Source: Clostridiales bacterium CHKCI001
GTDB taxonomy: Bacteria; Bacillota; Clostridia; Lachnospirales; Lachnospiraceae
Assembly: GCA_900045905.1 (NCBI GenBank)
Contig: FCNS01000012.1
Span: 62,001-126,000 of the forward strand
DNA: 64,000 nucleotides
Direction: 5' to 3'
Part shown: positions 50,838 to 58,762 of the stretch, piece after piece
How the letters are laid out: each line of letters starts with the position of its first letter
Numbering within the stretch: the stretch's first letter is position 1
Notes under the pieces: generated by a model
The model's database searches: none
What the model saw: the letters and a program-made list of their open reading frames with translations, nothing else
Told to the model about the DNA's origin: nothing
Program-made: the position numbers and the translations under genes

Positions 50838-53027
50838 ATGAGGTTCGTGAAGTATGAGTGGAGTAAGCTATGGCAGAATGTCATGCTTAAAAAAATAGTT
50901 GGGTTGCTGTTTATTCTGAATGTTGTAATATTAGTTTATAATGTTACACAGCAAGAATACAAGCAAAATTATCTGGAGTTAAAACCGATTATGCAATCAC
51001 TGCAAGAAGAATATGAAACGTTGGGAGATAAGAAGGCAAGGCAAGTATGGCAGGAGCGAATGGAAGCTGGAGAAGGTGGAAAGGAACTGATAGCGATTAA
51101 TCTATTATTGCAGCAATATGATTATATCGAGAAATATCCATCCTATCTGGATACGGTGCAGGAACAGGCTCAGCGTATGAAAAAGTTTTCGATTTTCTCA
51201 GAGGAAGATTCTTTTTCTTATCGGAATATTCAAAAAACGGGAGAAGATTTTGAAAAAATCAAGAATAGACCGTTGGAGGCTGGTATAGAATGGGGAGTTC
51301 AAGAAATGAATTCTTATTTTGTCAGTGACTTGGCTGTATTAGTTGGAGTTTTTCTGCTGATTAGTACATTATTTTGGCAAGAAAAAGAAAAGGGTTTATA
51401 TGCTATGATACGCAGTACACGAAATGGACGTGGGACGCTAATCCGAAAGAAATTAACGGTTTTAGGAATTACTACGATTTTATTATGTCTGTTTTTTTAC
51501 ATACCAGTTGCCTGTATCTGTGGAGCATTATTTGGGTTTGGAAATATGGATCGTGCGATTCAATCCATTTCCAGTTTTCGTGAATGTGTACTTCCAATTA
51601 CGATAAAGCAATATATTATTTTATTTGTTATTATGAAAACGGTAGCAATGTTATGTTTTGCTTATTGTATTGCATGTGCCTGTATCTGGTTTTCGGGAAT
51701 TGGACAAGTGTTTGCATTTATTGCAGCGGTGAGCGGAGTTGGATTTTTATGTTTTCGCAATATTCCAGCGTTGTCCGTATGGAATTTCTTTAAATATGTA
51801 AATCCAGTTGCATTTTTAGATGCAGATGGTATTTTGGGAGTTTATCAAAATATTAGTATTTTTGCGTATCCTGTGAGTCGTATTGCATTGACAGTAGGAA
51901 TTTTAGTAATTTTGGCATTGGCTGCAATGGCTATGACGATATGGGGATTTGTAAGAAAGAATGCGGTGTTGCAAGCAGCCTCATCGAGTCGGATTATGAG
52001 TTGGATTCGTGGCTGGTTATGTTATTATCGTACAACATGTTTAACGAAACAAGAATGGATTCGTTTTCTCATTCAAAAGAAAGGAATTTTGTTGTTGGTT
52101 TGCATGGGATGGATTGCGATGACATCCATCCAGCAAAAAGAAAGCTTATATGAAACGAAGGTAATGAATTATCGTGTGCTAATAGATGAATACCAAGAAC
52201 CGTTAACGCAAGACCTTCAAGAACAAATTGAGCAGAGAAAGAAACAAATCCAAGAAGGGGAAGAAACACCACTGAATCTGGAAGGTTTTTATTTATTTTA
52301 CAATCAATATAAAACGGTTTTATCTATGCAGGAAAAATCAAAGGCGGTTGGTCAAATGATTGATCAAACGAGTTGGGAATATTTGTTCTTTTCTCCAAAT
52401 AGAGATTATCAGCAGGCTGCCATTTGGATTGCATTTCTTTTATTAATTGTGGTTCAAATATTTGGAAGTGATTATAAGAAAAATGAAGTAGGTTTAATAT
52501 GGGCAACGAAAAAAGGACGAGGCTGTTTAAGTCGAGTCCGAATTGGAATTTGTTTGTTCCTTGCTATTTTGGTTGGAGGGATGATGCGTGGAGTGATTGC
52601 ATGGAATGTGATTCAATATCATCCAATTGGAGATTGCACTGTACCTGTATGGTCGATTCCGAGATTTGATTTATTGGGAGATATGCCGATTTGGGCTGTG
52701 CTTGTACTAGGTGGTATGTTGAAAATACTGGGAGTGGCAGTATTAGTTCTTATTATGGCATGGATTACAATGAAAGTAAAAAAGCAGACAACGGCAATTA
52801 TTATTGGTATTCTTTTATTTGAAGTACCAGTTTTAATGGAAGTTGGAAAAATTTCTATTTTGCGGTCGTTTACGTTGGCACAGGCGTTTTATCCATATAA
52901 TCTGTTGGAGGAAAATCCAGTTCAGTTTGGAATTTACTCGGCTGTATTAATGATTCTTACCGTAATATTTTTGCGAAAGATATGGAAGGGTGCGGCATTA
53001 GGAGGTAAGTATGGAGCTAAGGATTGA
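50838..53027 (+). CDS. Double-length ABC-2-type permease (internally duplicated)
   Basis: 729 residues. Two similar halves: each starts with a membrane helix, has an extracytoplasmic domain with predicted coiled coil (about 35-150 and 425-525), then a membrane block opened by related basic motifs (EKEKGLYAMIRSTRNGRG and KKNEVGLIWATKKGRG). This looks like two ABC-2 permease subunits fused in one chain. Its end overlaps the ATPase gene by 17 bp. ATG at 50838 sits close to AAAGGA; a GTG at 50847 behind GAGG is an alternative. Substrate unknown; lipoprotein and secreted-protein neighbours suggest peptide export or immunity. Confidence 0.8.
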   Translation: MRFVKYEWSKLWQNVMLKKIVGLLFILNVVILVYNVTQQEYKQNYLELKPIMQSLQEEYETLGDKKARQVWQERMEAGEGGKELIAINLLLQQYDYIEKYPSYLDTVQEQAQRMKKFSIFSEEDSFSYRNIQKTGEDFEKIKNRPLEAGIEWGVQEMNSYFVSDLAVLVGVFLLISTLFWQEKEKGLYAMIRSTRNGRGTLIRKKLTVLGITTILLCLFFYIPVACICGALFGFGNMDRAIQSISSFRECVLPITIKQYIILFVIMKTVAMLCFAYCIACACIWFSGIGQVFAFIAAVSGVGFLCFRNIPALSVWNFFKYVNPVAFLDADGILGVYQNISIFAYPVSRIALTVGILVILALAAMAMTIWGFVRKNAVLQAASSSRIMSWIRGWLCYYRTTCLTKQEWIRFLIQKKGILLLVCMGWIAMTSIQQKESLYETKVMNYRVLIDEYQEPLTQDLQEQIEQRKKQIQEGEETPLNLEGFYLFYNQYKTVLSMQEKSKAVGQMIDQTSWEYLFFSPNRDYQQAAIWIAFLLLIVVQIFGSDYKKNEVGLIWATKKGRGCLSRVRIGICLFLAILVGGMMRGVIAWNVIQYHPIGDCTVPVWSIPRFDLLGDMPIWAVLVLGGMLKILGVAVLVLIMAWITMKVKKQTTAIIIGILLFEVPVLMEVGKISILRSFTLAQAFYPYNLLEENPVQFGIYSAVLMILTVIFLRKIWKGAALGGKYGAKD

Positions 53028-53877
53028 ACAGGTAACGAAAACATATGGAGCGAAACATGTATTGAATCAGTTTTCTGTTGTGTTGAAGGAAGGAATTTAT
53101 GGGCTATTGGGTCCAAATGGAGCAGGAAAAAGTACATTGATGAATATTATTACGGACAATTTGGCATCAACTTCTGGAACCGTATATTGGGAAGGAAAAA
53201 GGATTCAATCGTTAGGAAAGCAGTACCGAGAAATACTTGGCTATATGCCTCAGCAGCAGGGAATGTATGATGAATTTACAGTGGAACATTTCCTCTGGTA
53301 TATGGCTTCGTTAAAAGGGATGAAGAAGAAGGCTGCAAAAGAGCAGATTAATCAGCTTCTTTCTGTTGTAAATATGACGGAGAACCGTAAGAAGCTGCTG
53401 AAAGGTTTGTCAGGAGGTATGAAGCAGCGGGTCTTATTGGCACAGGCTTTGTTAAATGATCCTAAAATTCTGATTTTAGATGAACCAACCGCAGGTTTAG
53501 ATCCAAAGGAACGAATCCGAATCCGAAATCTTATTAGTGAGATTGCATTGAATAAAATTGTACTGCTTGCTACACATGTGGTGTCAGATATTGAATATAC
53601 GGCAAAGGAACTTATTTTAATGAATGATGGAGTGCTGATTGCGAAAGATACCCCTTCCAATTTGATTAAGATGGTAACCGATCAAGTTTGGGAAATAAAA
53701 GTGAAAGAAGCTGACTTGAAAGAAATAGCGAAAAAATATAAAGTGAGCAATATTATAGCAGAGGAAGATGGGATTGTAGTCCGTATTATAGAGAAAAAAG
53801 AGGCAATCGAAAATCAATGGAATCCTGTAATGGTACGTCCAAATTTAGAGGATTTATACTTATATTTGTTCCATTAA
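53011..53877 (+). CDS. ABC transporter ATP-binding protein, partner of the double permease
   Basis: 288 residues. Walker A GPNGAGKST near 36, signature LSGGMKQRVLLAQAL near 133, Walker B ILILDEPTAGLDP and an H-loop in LLATHV. Typical of ABC-2 (drug, lantibiotic or bacitracin) exporters. The GGAGGT ribosome site lies inside the permease gene, whose end overlaps it by 17 bp. Last gene of the island; no clear terminator was found behind it. Confidence 0.92.
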   Translation: MELRIEQVTKTYGAKHVLNQFSVVLKEGIYGLLGPNGAGKSTLMNIITDNLASTSGTVYWEGKRIQSLGKQYREILGYMPQQQGMYDEFTVEHFLWYMASLKGMKKKAAKEQINQLLSVVNMTENRKKLLKGLSGGMKQRVLLAQALLNDPKILILDEPTAGLDPKERIRIRNLISEIALNKIVLLATHVVSDIEYTAKELILMNDGVLIAKDTPSNLIKMVTDQVWEIKVKEADLKEIAKKYKVSNIIAEEDGIVVRIIEKKEAIENQWNPVMVRPNLEDLYLYLFH

Positions 53878-53939
53878 ATATTTAAAAGCGTGATGTCTGA
53901 TAAAAATTCTCATCAATAAGAAAAGTCAGATTGGGAAAG

Positions 53940-53968
53940 TTGAAAAGTAAATTGTGCTATGATAAAAT
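53940..53968 (+). promoter_or_regulatory. Promoter of the HMA-protein gene
   Basis: TTGAAA (53940-53945), 17 bp, TAAAAT (53963-53968). Confidence 0.5.
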
Positions 53969-54043
53969 AATCAATAGAAAGCAAATTTGCTGTGTAGTTG
54001 TAAACAAGCACGAATATCATAGTATTGACGAAAGGGGATGAAA

Positions 54044-54304
54044 ATGGTGCAGAAAATCACGCTTGGAATTGACGGAATGATGTGTGGCATGTGTGAAAGT
54101 CATGTAAATGATGCAATTAGAAATGCATTTACAGTTAAAAAAGTGACATCTTCTCATACAAAAAAACAGACCATTATTATTACAGAGAAAGATATTGAAG
54201 AAGAGAAACTGAAAGAAGTTATCGATAAGACAGGATATACGCTTACTTCAATTGAAAAAGAACCTTATGAAAAGAAGGGTTTCTTTGCTGCATTTAAAAA
54301 ATAA
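54044..54304 (+). CDS. Small heavy-metal-associated (CopZ-like) domain protein
   Basis: 86 residues. One HMA ferredoxin-like fold with the metal motif MMCGMC (Cys14, Cys17). Start at 54044, six bases behind AAAGGGG; the ATG at 54038 directly abuts it. The C-terminal tail YEKKGFFAAFKK is basic and amphipathic. CopZ-like chaperones carry Cu(I), but no copper ATPase lies nearby, and the second half is diverged, so metal identity is open. It is 14 bp ahead of the flavin-type oxidase-like gene and likely co-transcribed. Confidence 0.82.
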   Translation: MVQKITLGIDGMMCGMCESHVNDAIRNAFTVKKVTSSHTKKQTIIITEKDIEEEKLKEVIDKTGYTLTSIEKEPYEKKGFFAAFKK

Positions 54305-54318
54305 GGAGAGGTGAAATT

Positions 54319-54711
54319 ATGGAGAAAGTATATCAATTCCTAAAAGATGCACAAACATACTATTTGGCCACTATGGAAGGAGATCAGCCAAGAGTTAGAC
54401 CGTTTGGCACGATACATATGTTTGAAGGAAAGCTTTATATTCAAACTGGTAAAAGCAAAGAAGTATCGAAACAGATTGCAGCAAATGGAAAAGTAGAAAT
54501 CTGTGCTATGAGAGGAGAAGACTGGATTCGCGTTGCAGGTACGCTAGTAGAAGATGATCGTGTAGAAGCGAGACAGTCTATGTTGGATGCTTACCCATCG
54601 TTACAAAATATGTATGCTGCGGATGATGGAAATACACAGGTGTTGTATTTTAAAGATGCAGTTGCTACAATTTCATCGTTTATAAAGGAAGCAGAAGTAA
54701 TTAAGTTTTAA
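54319..54711 (+). CDS. Pyridoxamine 5'-phosphate oxidase-like (FMN-binding split barrel) protein
   Basis: 130 residues of the small PNPOx-like family: YYLATMEGDQPRVRPFGTIHMFEGKLYIQTGKSKEVSKQI, then EICAMRGEDWIRVAGTL. Such proteins bind FMN and often serve as flavin reductases or nitro/heme-related enzymes in anaerobes. Too short for a biosynthetic PNP oxidase. AGGAGAGG precedes the ATG. Probable two-gene unit with the HMA protein. Confidence 0.85.
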   Translation: MEKVYQFLKDAQTYYLATMEGDQPRVRPFGTIHMFEGKLYIQTGKSKEVSKQIAANGKVEICAMRGEDWIRVAGTLVEDDRVEARQSMLDAYPSLQNMYAADDGNTQVLYFKDAVATISSFIKEAEVIKF

Positions 54712-54732
54712 TTATTTGATAGCAACTGAAAA

Positions 54733-54776
54733 CAAAAGAAACCTCCACTGGAGCTTCCTTTTGCATATCACGATAA
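54733..54776 (-). repeat. 44-bp terminator-associated repeat, full copy (copy I)
   Basis: CAAAAGAAACCTCC/GGAGCTTCCTTTTG hairpin plus CATATCACGATAA, differing from copy G by one base. The TTATCG end faces the terminator at 54780. Confidence 0.88.
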
Positions 54777-54779
54777 TAA

Positions 54780-54832
54780 GAAAAGCCGGAAGTGTATCTA
54801 AAAGTAAAAGGATAAGCTTCTGGCTTTTTTGT
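54780..54832. terminator. Terminator upstream of the YczE-like gene
   Basis: GAAAAGCCGGAAG pairs with CTTCTGGCTTTTTT; one G-T pair within the stem. Functional in both directions by its A and T tracts. Confidence 0.8.
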
Positions 54833-54860
54833 TTGTAATTTGGAAGGTTAGTGCTATAAT
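54833..54860 (+). promoter_or_regulatory. Promoter of the YczE-like gene
   Basis: TTGTAA (54833-54838), 16 bp, TATAAT (54855-54860). Confidence 0.55.
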
Positions 54861-54900
54861 AAAAATGATGAGAAACGAAAAAGAGAAGAGGTTAATGATA

Positions 54901-55638
54901 ATGAAAAAAACATATTTGTTTCGAGTTTTATTTTATATTATAGGTCTTTTGGTATTGGCGTTAGGAATTACATTAAATACAAAGGTTGGATTAGGCGTTT
55001 CTCCAATTATATCTGTTTCTTATAGTATTTCTTCCATTTGGAACTGGAATTTTGGAAATATGACGCTAATCCTTTATGGAATTTTTGTCTTAGTAGAGAT
55101 GGGATTACATATTCTTCGAAATCGAAGATATCAAAAAAGCGGAGGAGAGGTGCTGAATCATGCCAACCAAATAAATTTAAAATTAGTATTATTTATGGAT
55201 TTCCTTCAATTTCCATTGAGCTTGGTATTTACTCGATTTTTAAATCTATTTGGAGATTTTATACCAGAATTTGAAATTACATATGCAGGAAGTTTTTTGG
55301 GAAGTTTTGCAGGAAGAGTAGTATTTTTGCTGATTGCGATTATTTTAACAGGTATTGGAGCTGCAATGTCGTTAAATATGAGAATTGTGCCAAATCCTGG
55401 AGATGGAATTGTACAGGCTATTTCTGATTGTATTAAAAAAAGCGTAGGATTTACGAAAAACTGTTTTGACGTATTGAATATATCCGTTACAATTATTGTT
55501 GGTTTGGCATTTGCAGGAAGTCTTATTGGAATTGGAATCGGAACGGTAGTTGCAGTAATTGGAGTCGGTAGAGTGATTGCAGTATTTAATCATTTTTGTA
55601 TGGAAAAAATGATTACAGCCGCTGGAGTGGAAGGATAG
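54901..55638 (+). CDS. YczE/YitT-like integral membrane protein
   Basis: 245 residues from the ATG at 54901, since an upstream in-frame start would lie ahead of the -10 box. Five or six membrane segments with ALGITLNTKVGLGVSPI near the start and NMRIVPNPGDGIVQAIS near 160, hallmarks of the YczE/YitT-like family. Function is unknown in this family. The next gene starts 22 bp later, so the two are probably co-transcribed. Confidence 0.78.
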   Translation: MKKTYLFRVLFYIIGLLVLALGITLNTKVGLGVSPIISVSYSISSIWNWNFGNMTLILYGIFVLVEMGLHILRNRRYQKSGGEVLNHANQINLKLVLFMDFLQFPLSLVFTRFLNLFGDFIPEFEITYAGSFLGSFAGRVVFLLIAIILTGIGAAMSLNMRIVPNPGDGIVQAISDCIKKSVGFTKNCFDVLNISVTIIVGLAFAGSLIGIGIGTVVAVIGVGRVIAVFNHFCMEKMITAAGVEG

Positions 55639-55660
55639 TGGTCAATTGAAGGGAATTTTT

Positions 55661-56269
55661 ATGAGAAAGATATGGACAAAAAGAGAAAGTATGCCAGGGG
55701 TTCCATATACAATATTATTTAGTGCGATTTGGTATTCTGGACTGTTGCGTAGTATTATGAACGGACGGGCAGTCGGTGAATTGCTTTTATTTTTAGTTGC
55801 AGGTTTGCTTCCGCTTACCGTTGCATTTCAGCAAATAAAAGGAGCCATGTATTTTCGTAATTTGCATAAACAAGCGATGCAGCGTACTCCAAGAAAAGGA
55901 AAAATTATTAATTGTCAGAAATCTTATTATCAGAAACGTGGAAGAAGAGGAAAGATTTACACAAAGGCAGAATATATTTTAATTATTGAGATAGAAAATG
56001 AAGGGGAATATTCTCCTGTACAAATACAGAGTGAACCATATGAATGGCCAATTTATCGAGTATTAAGTTCCCCTAATGTTGATGTATATACAGATGATAC
56101 AGGCTGGCATCATGTCATTGATGGATTTGAATATAAAAAAAGGAGAAGTGATCCAGGAATTTTTTCAGAAAACCCATGGAATGTGGATCCAACAGAAGAT
56201 AAAAGTATCATTACACAGATAATTGTATATATCGTTATGATTTTAATACTTTTATTAAACTTAACCTAA
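55661..56269 (+). CDS. Hypothetical membrane protein
   Basis: 202 residues from the ATG at 55661 (GAAGGG 7 bp upstream). Two membrane spans near residues 15-70 (TILFSAIWYSGLLRSIMNG and ELLLFLVAGLLPLTVAF), a soluble beta-rich middle (about 80-175) with EGEYSPVQIQSEPYEWPIYR, and a C-terminal span (IVYIVMILILLLNLT). I do not recognise the family. It follows the YczE-like gene and precedes the ybaN promoter. Confidence 0.7.
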   Translation: MRKIWTKRESMPGVPYTILFSAIWYSGLLRSIMNGRAVGELLLFLVAGLLPLTVAFQQIKGAMYFRNLHKQAMQRTPRKGKIINCQKSYYQKRGRRGKIYTKAEYILIIEIENEGEYSPVQIQSEPYEWPIYRVLSSPNVDVYTDDTGWHHVIDGFEYKKRRSDPGIFSENPWNVDPTEDKSIITQIIVYIVMILILLLNLT

Positions 56270-56384
56270 TAAAATATTTTTTGGCAAAGAATTGAGTGGA
56301 AAAACGCTGACATGAAAAATTGTTCCAGGTCATAAACAGAAATTTAGGTGATTATTTGACACCGTCATAAGATAGAAAAGTTGG

Positions 56385-56414
56385 TTGACAATATCAATTG
56401 AGTTAGTGTATACT
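56385..56414 (+). promoter_or_regulatory. Promoter of ybaN and ABC pair 4
   Basis: TTGACA (56385-56390), 18 bp, TATACT (56409-56414). The first GTTAG operator lies over the -10 box. Confidence 0.75.
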
Positions 56415-56417
56415 AAT
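56402..56417. promoter_or_regulatory. GTTAG-N6-CTAAT operator 1, ybaN
   Basis: GTTAGTGTATACTAAT overlapping the -10 box. Confidence 0.72.
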
Positions 56418-56425
56418 GAAATAAG

Positions 56426-56441
56426 GTTAGTGATATCTAAT
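56426..56441. promoter_or_regulatory. GTTAG-N6-CTAAT operator 2, ybaN
   Basis: GTTAGTGATATCTAAT, 24 bp from operator 1 centre to centre, just over two helical turns, so two dimers could bind side by side. Confidence 0.7.
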
Positions 56442-56505
56442 TTAGTAACTAGCAGATATCGTGTTTCTTAGAAAATAAGAAACTTTGAGTAATGTGGAGG
56501 TATAC

Positions 56506-56901
56506 ATGAAGCGCATTTTGAATTTTGTTTTTGTAGGATTGGGTTTTCTTTTTTTAGGAATTGGAGTATTAGGTATTATTCTTCCAATCCTTCCAGCTAC
56601 ACCGTTTTTATTATTAGCAGCAATCTGCTTTGCTAGGGGATCGGAACGGTTTCATAGATGGTTTTTATCAACGAATATTTATAAGAAACATATTGAACAG
56701 GCAGTAAAAAAGAAAGCTATGACGAAAAAGTCCAAACGTTGTACATTAATTATGTTAACGATTCTATTTACAATTGGGTTTTGTATTAGTCCAATTTGGC
56801 ATGCAAAACTGCTGATCTTAGCAGTTGCAATCTTCCATTTCTATTATTTCACAGTGAAGATTCGAACAATAAAAGAAGAAGAGCTTCTAGTAGAAGATTA
56901 A
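56506..56901 (+). CDS. YbaN-like DUF454 membrane protein
   Basis: 131 residues from the ATG at 56506 (GGAGG 5 bp upstream). DUF454 pattern: [36 protein letters not shown], then TMTKKS-like KAMTKKSKR and two more membrane segments. DUF454 proteins are often found beside iron, heme or respiration genes, with unknown role. Here two GTTAG operators precede it and an ABC pair follows, so it probably belongs to the same response. Confidence 0.85.
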   Translation: MKRILNFVFVGLGFLFLGIGVLGIILPILPATPFLLLAAICFARGSERFHRWFLSTNIYKKHIEQAVKKKAMTKKSKRCTLIMLTILFTIGFCISPIWHAKLLILAVAIFHFYYFTVKIRTIKEEELLVED

Positions 56902-56913
56902 GGATGGTATTAA

Positions 56914-56947
56914 GAAGGAGTTGTCTCAATTAAGAGGCGATTCCTTC
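56914..56947 (+). terminator. Hairpin between ybaN and ABC pair 4
   Basis: GAAGGA...CTC and GAG...TCCTTC pair across a short loop without a T run. Possibly a weak attenuator or mRNA processing site. Confidence 0.45.
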
Positions 56948-57031
56948 ATTTGTGCGAAGGTATAAGTAAAAAGAGAATGGTTTTATTCTTATTAGACAGC
57001 ACAAAAGAACATTTATATTGCGGAGGTAACG

Positions 57032-58762
57032 ATGTTTCATAAGAGATTATTAAAAGAATTTCCTGATAATAGGAAATATATTATTGGAATGGTTATTACA
57101 CAGTGGGTTTCATTACTGGCGAATGTCATGCTTATTTATGTTATGGCAGAGTATATGGGTTCCATTTTAAATAGAAGAATGGAAGGTGGACTTCAACTTA
57201 TTGGGGTGTTAGTATTTGTAATGTTGATAAGGGGTGTGGCAACGTTTTGGAATAATCGTTTTTCTTTTGCGGCATCTACAGTTGTGAAGAAAAGGCTAAG
57301 GGAACGAATATTTTCTAAACTAATGAAGCTAGGAACGAATTACCATAGTTCGTTTGCAACTTCAGAAATTGTACAAGTTAGTACGGAGGGAGTGGAGCAG
57401 TTAGAAATTTATTTTGGAAAATATATTCCTCAATTCTTTTATAGTTTACTTGCTCCCTTAACGTTATTTGGGATTGTTGGAACGATGAGTATGAAGGTTG
57501 CGGTTGTTTTACTGCTCTGTGTGCCGTTAATTCCTGTTTCGATTGTATGTATTCAGAAGTTTGCAAAAAAAATGTTAAATAAATACTGGGGAACCTATAC
57601 AGAGCTAGGAGATTCTTTTCTAGAAAACCTTCAAGGACTTACAACATTAAAAATTTATGAAGCAGATGGACGTTATGCAAAGAAAATGGACGAAGAGGCA
57701 GAAAAGTTTCGTAAAGTAACCATGCGTGTTTTAATTATGCAACTAAATTCCATTAGTGTTATGGATTTAATTGCTTATGGAGGAGCCGCAGTCGGAATTA
57801 TTTTATCTATTTTAGAGTATCGGAATGGAATGATTTCATTTACGGAGTGTCTGTTTATTATGCTGATTTCAGCGGAGTTTTTCCTGCCGCTACGATTGTT
57901 AGGATCTTTTTTCCATATTGCAATGAATGGTAATGCCGCAGCGAATAAAATTTTTAAATTATTGGATGCACCAGTTAAGAAAAAGGGGCTTATCACAGAA
58001 GTGAAAGAAAATGAAATCTGTTTGGATGATGTAAGTTTTGGCTATACAAAGGAAAAGACGGTATTGAATCATGTGACAATGAAGTTGCCAGCACAATCAT
58101 TCTGTGCAATTGTAGGCGCATCTGGATGTGGAAAAAGTACGATTGCATCTCTGCTTATGAGAGACTATGACCAATATAAGGGCAGTATTACGATTGGTGG
58201 AGTAGAAGTGTCAGATATCGAGGAGAATACATTGTATCGAAAAATAACTCGAATTCGTCATGACAGTTATTTATTTCAAGGAACAGTTCGAGAAAATTTA
58301 TGTGCTGGAAAGAAAGATGCAACCGATGAAATGCTTTGGAGTGTGCTTCGGCAAGTGGATTTAGAACAGAGCATAAGAGAAAAAGGTGGTCTGGACATGA
58401 TAATTATGGAAAAAGCTTCCAATTTGTCAGGAGGACAAAAGCAACGTATAGCACTTGCAAGAGCGATTTTACATAATTCAGATATTTATATTTTTGATGA
58501 AGCTACATCGAATATTGACGCAGAGAGTGAAAACAAGATCATGGAAGTGATTCATGAATTAGCAAAGACAAAAACGATTGTATTAATTTCCCATCGTCTT
58601 GCCAATGTAGTACGTGCAGATCATATTTTTGTTGTACAGAATGGACAGATTATAGAGGCTGGAAGTCAAACTGACTTAATGAAAGAAAGAGGATATTATT
58701 ATGAGCTGTATCAAAAACAGAAAAGTTTAGAAAAGTATGCGGATAAGGAGGCGATAGAATGA
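57032..58762 (+). CDS. CydD-like ABC transporter half (pair 4)
   Basis: 576 residues. The membrane domain resembles CydD (YFGKYIPQFFYSLLAPLTLFGIV, GLTTLKIYEADGRYAKKM, AANKIFKLLDAPV), then ATPase with GASGCGKST, LSGGQKQRIALARAIL, IFDEATSN and ISHRLA. CydDC transporters move thiols or heme-related compounds needed for cytochrome assembly. Whether this pair serves that role in an anaerobe is unclear. Overlaps the next gene by 4 bp. GGAGGT precedes the ATG. Confidence 0.85.
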   Translation: MFHKRLLKEFPDNRKYIIGMVITQWVSLLANVMLIYVMAEYMGSILNRRMEGGLQLIGVLVFVMLIRGVATFWNNRFSFAASTVVKKRLRERIFSKLMKLGTNYHSSFATSEIVQVSTEGVEQLEIYFGKYIPQFFYSLLAPLTLFGIVGTMSMKVAVVLLLCVPLIPVSIVCIQKFAKKMLNKYWGTYTELGDSFLENLQGLTTLKIYEADGRYAKKMDEEAEKFRKVTMRVLIMQLNSISVMDLIAYGGAAVGIILSILEYRNGMISFTECLFIMLISAEFFLPLRLLGSFFHIAMNGNAAANKIFKLLDAPVKKKGLITEVKENEICLDDVSFGYTKEKTVLNHVTMKLPAQSFCAIVGASGCGKSTIASLLMRDYDQYKGSITIGGVEVSDIEENTLYRKITRIRHDSYLFQGTVRENLCAGKKDATDEMLWSVLRQVDLEQSIREKGGLDMIIMEKASNLSGGQKQRIALARAILHNSDIYIFDEATSNIDAESENKIMEVIHELAKTKTIVLISHRLANVVRADHIFVVQNGQIIEAGSQTDLMKERGYYYELYQKQKSLEKYADKEAIE

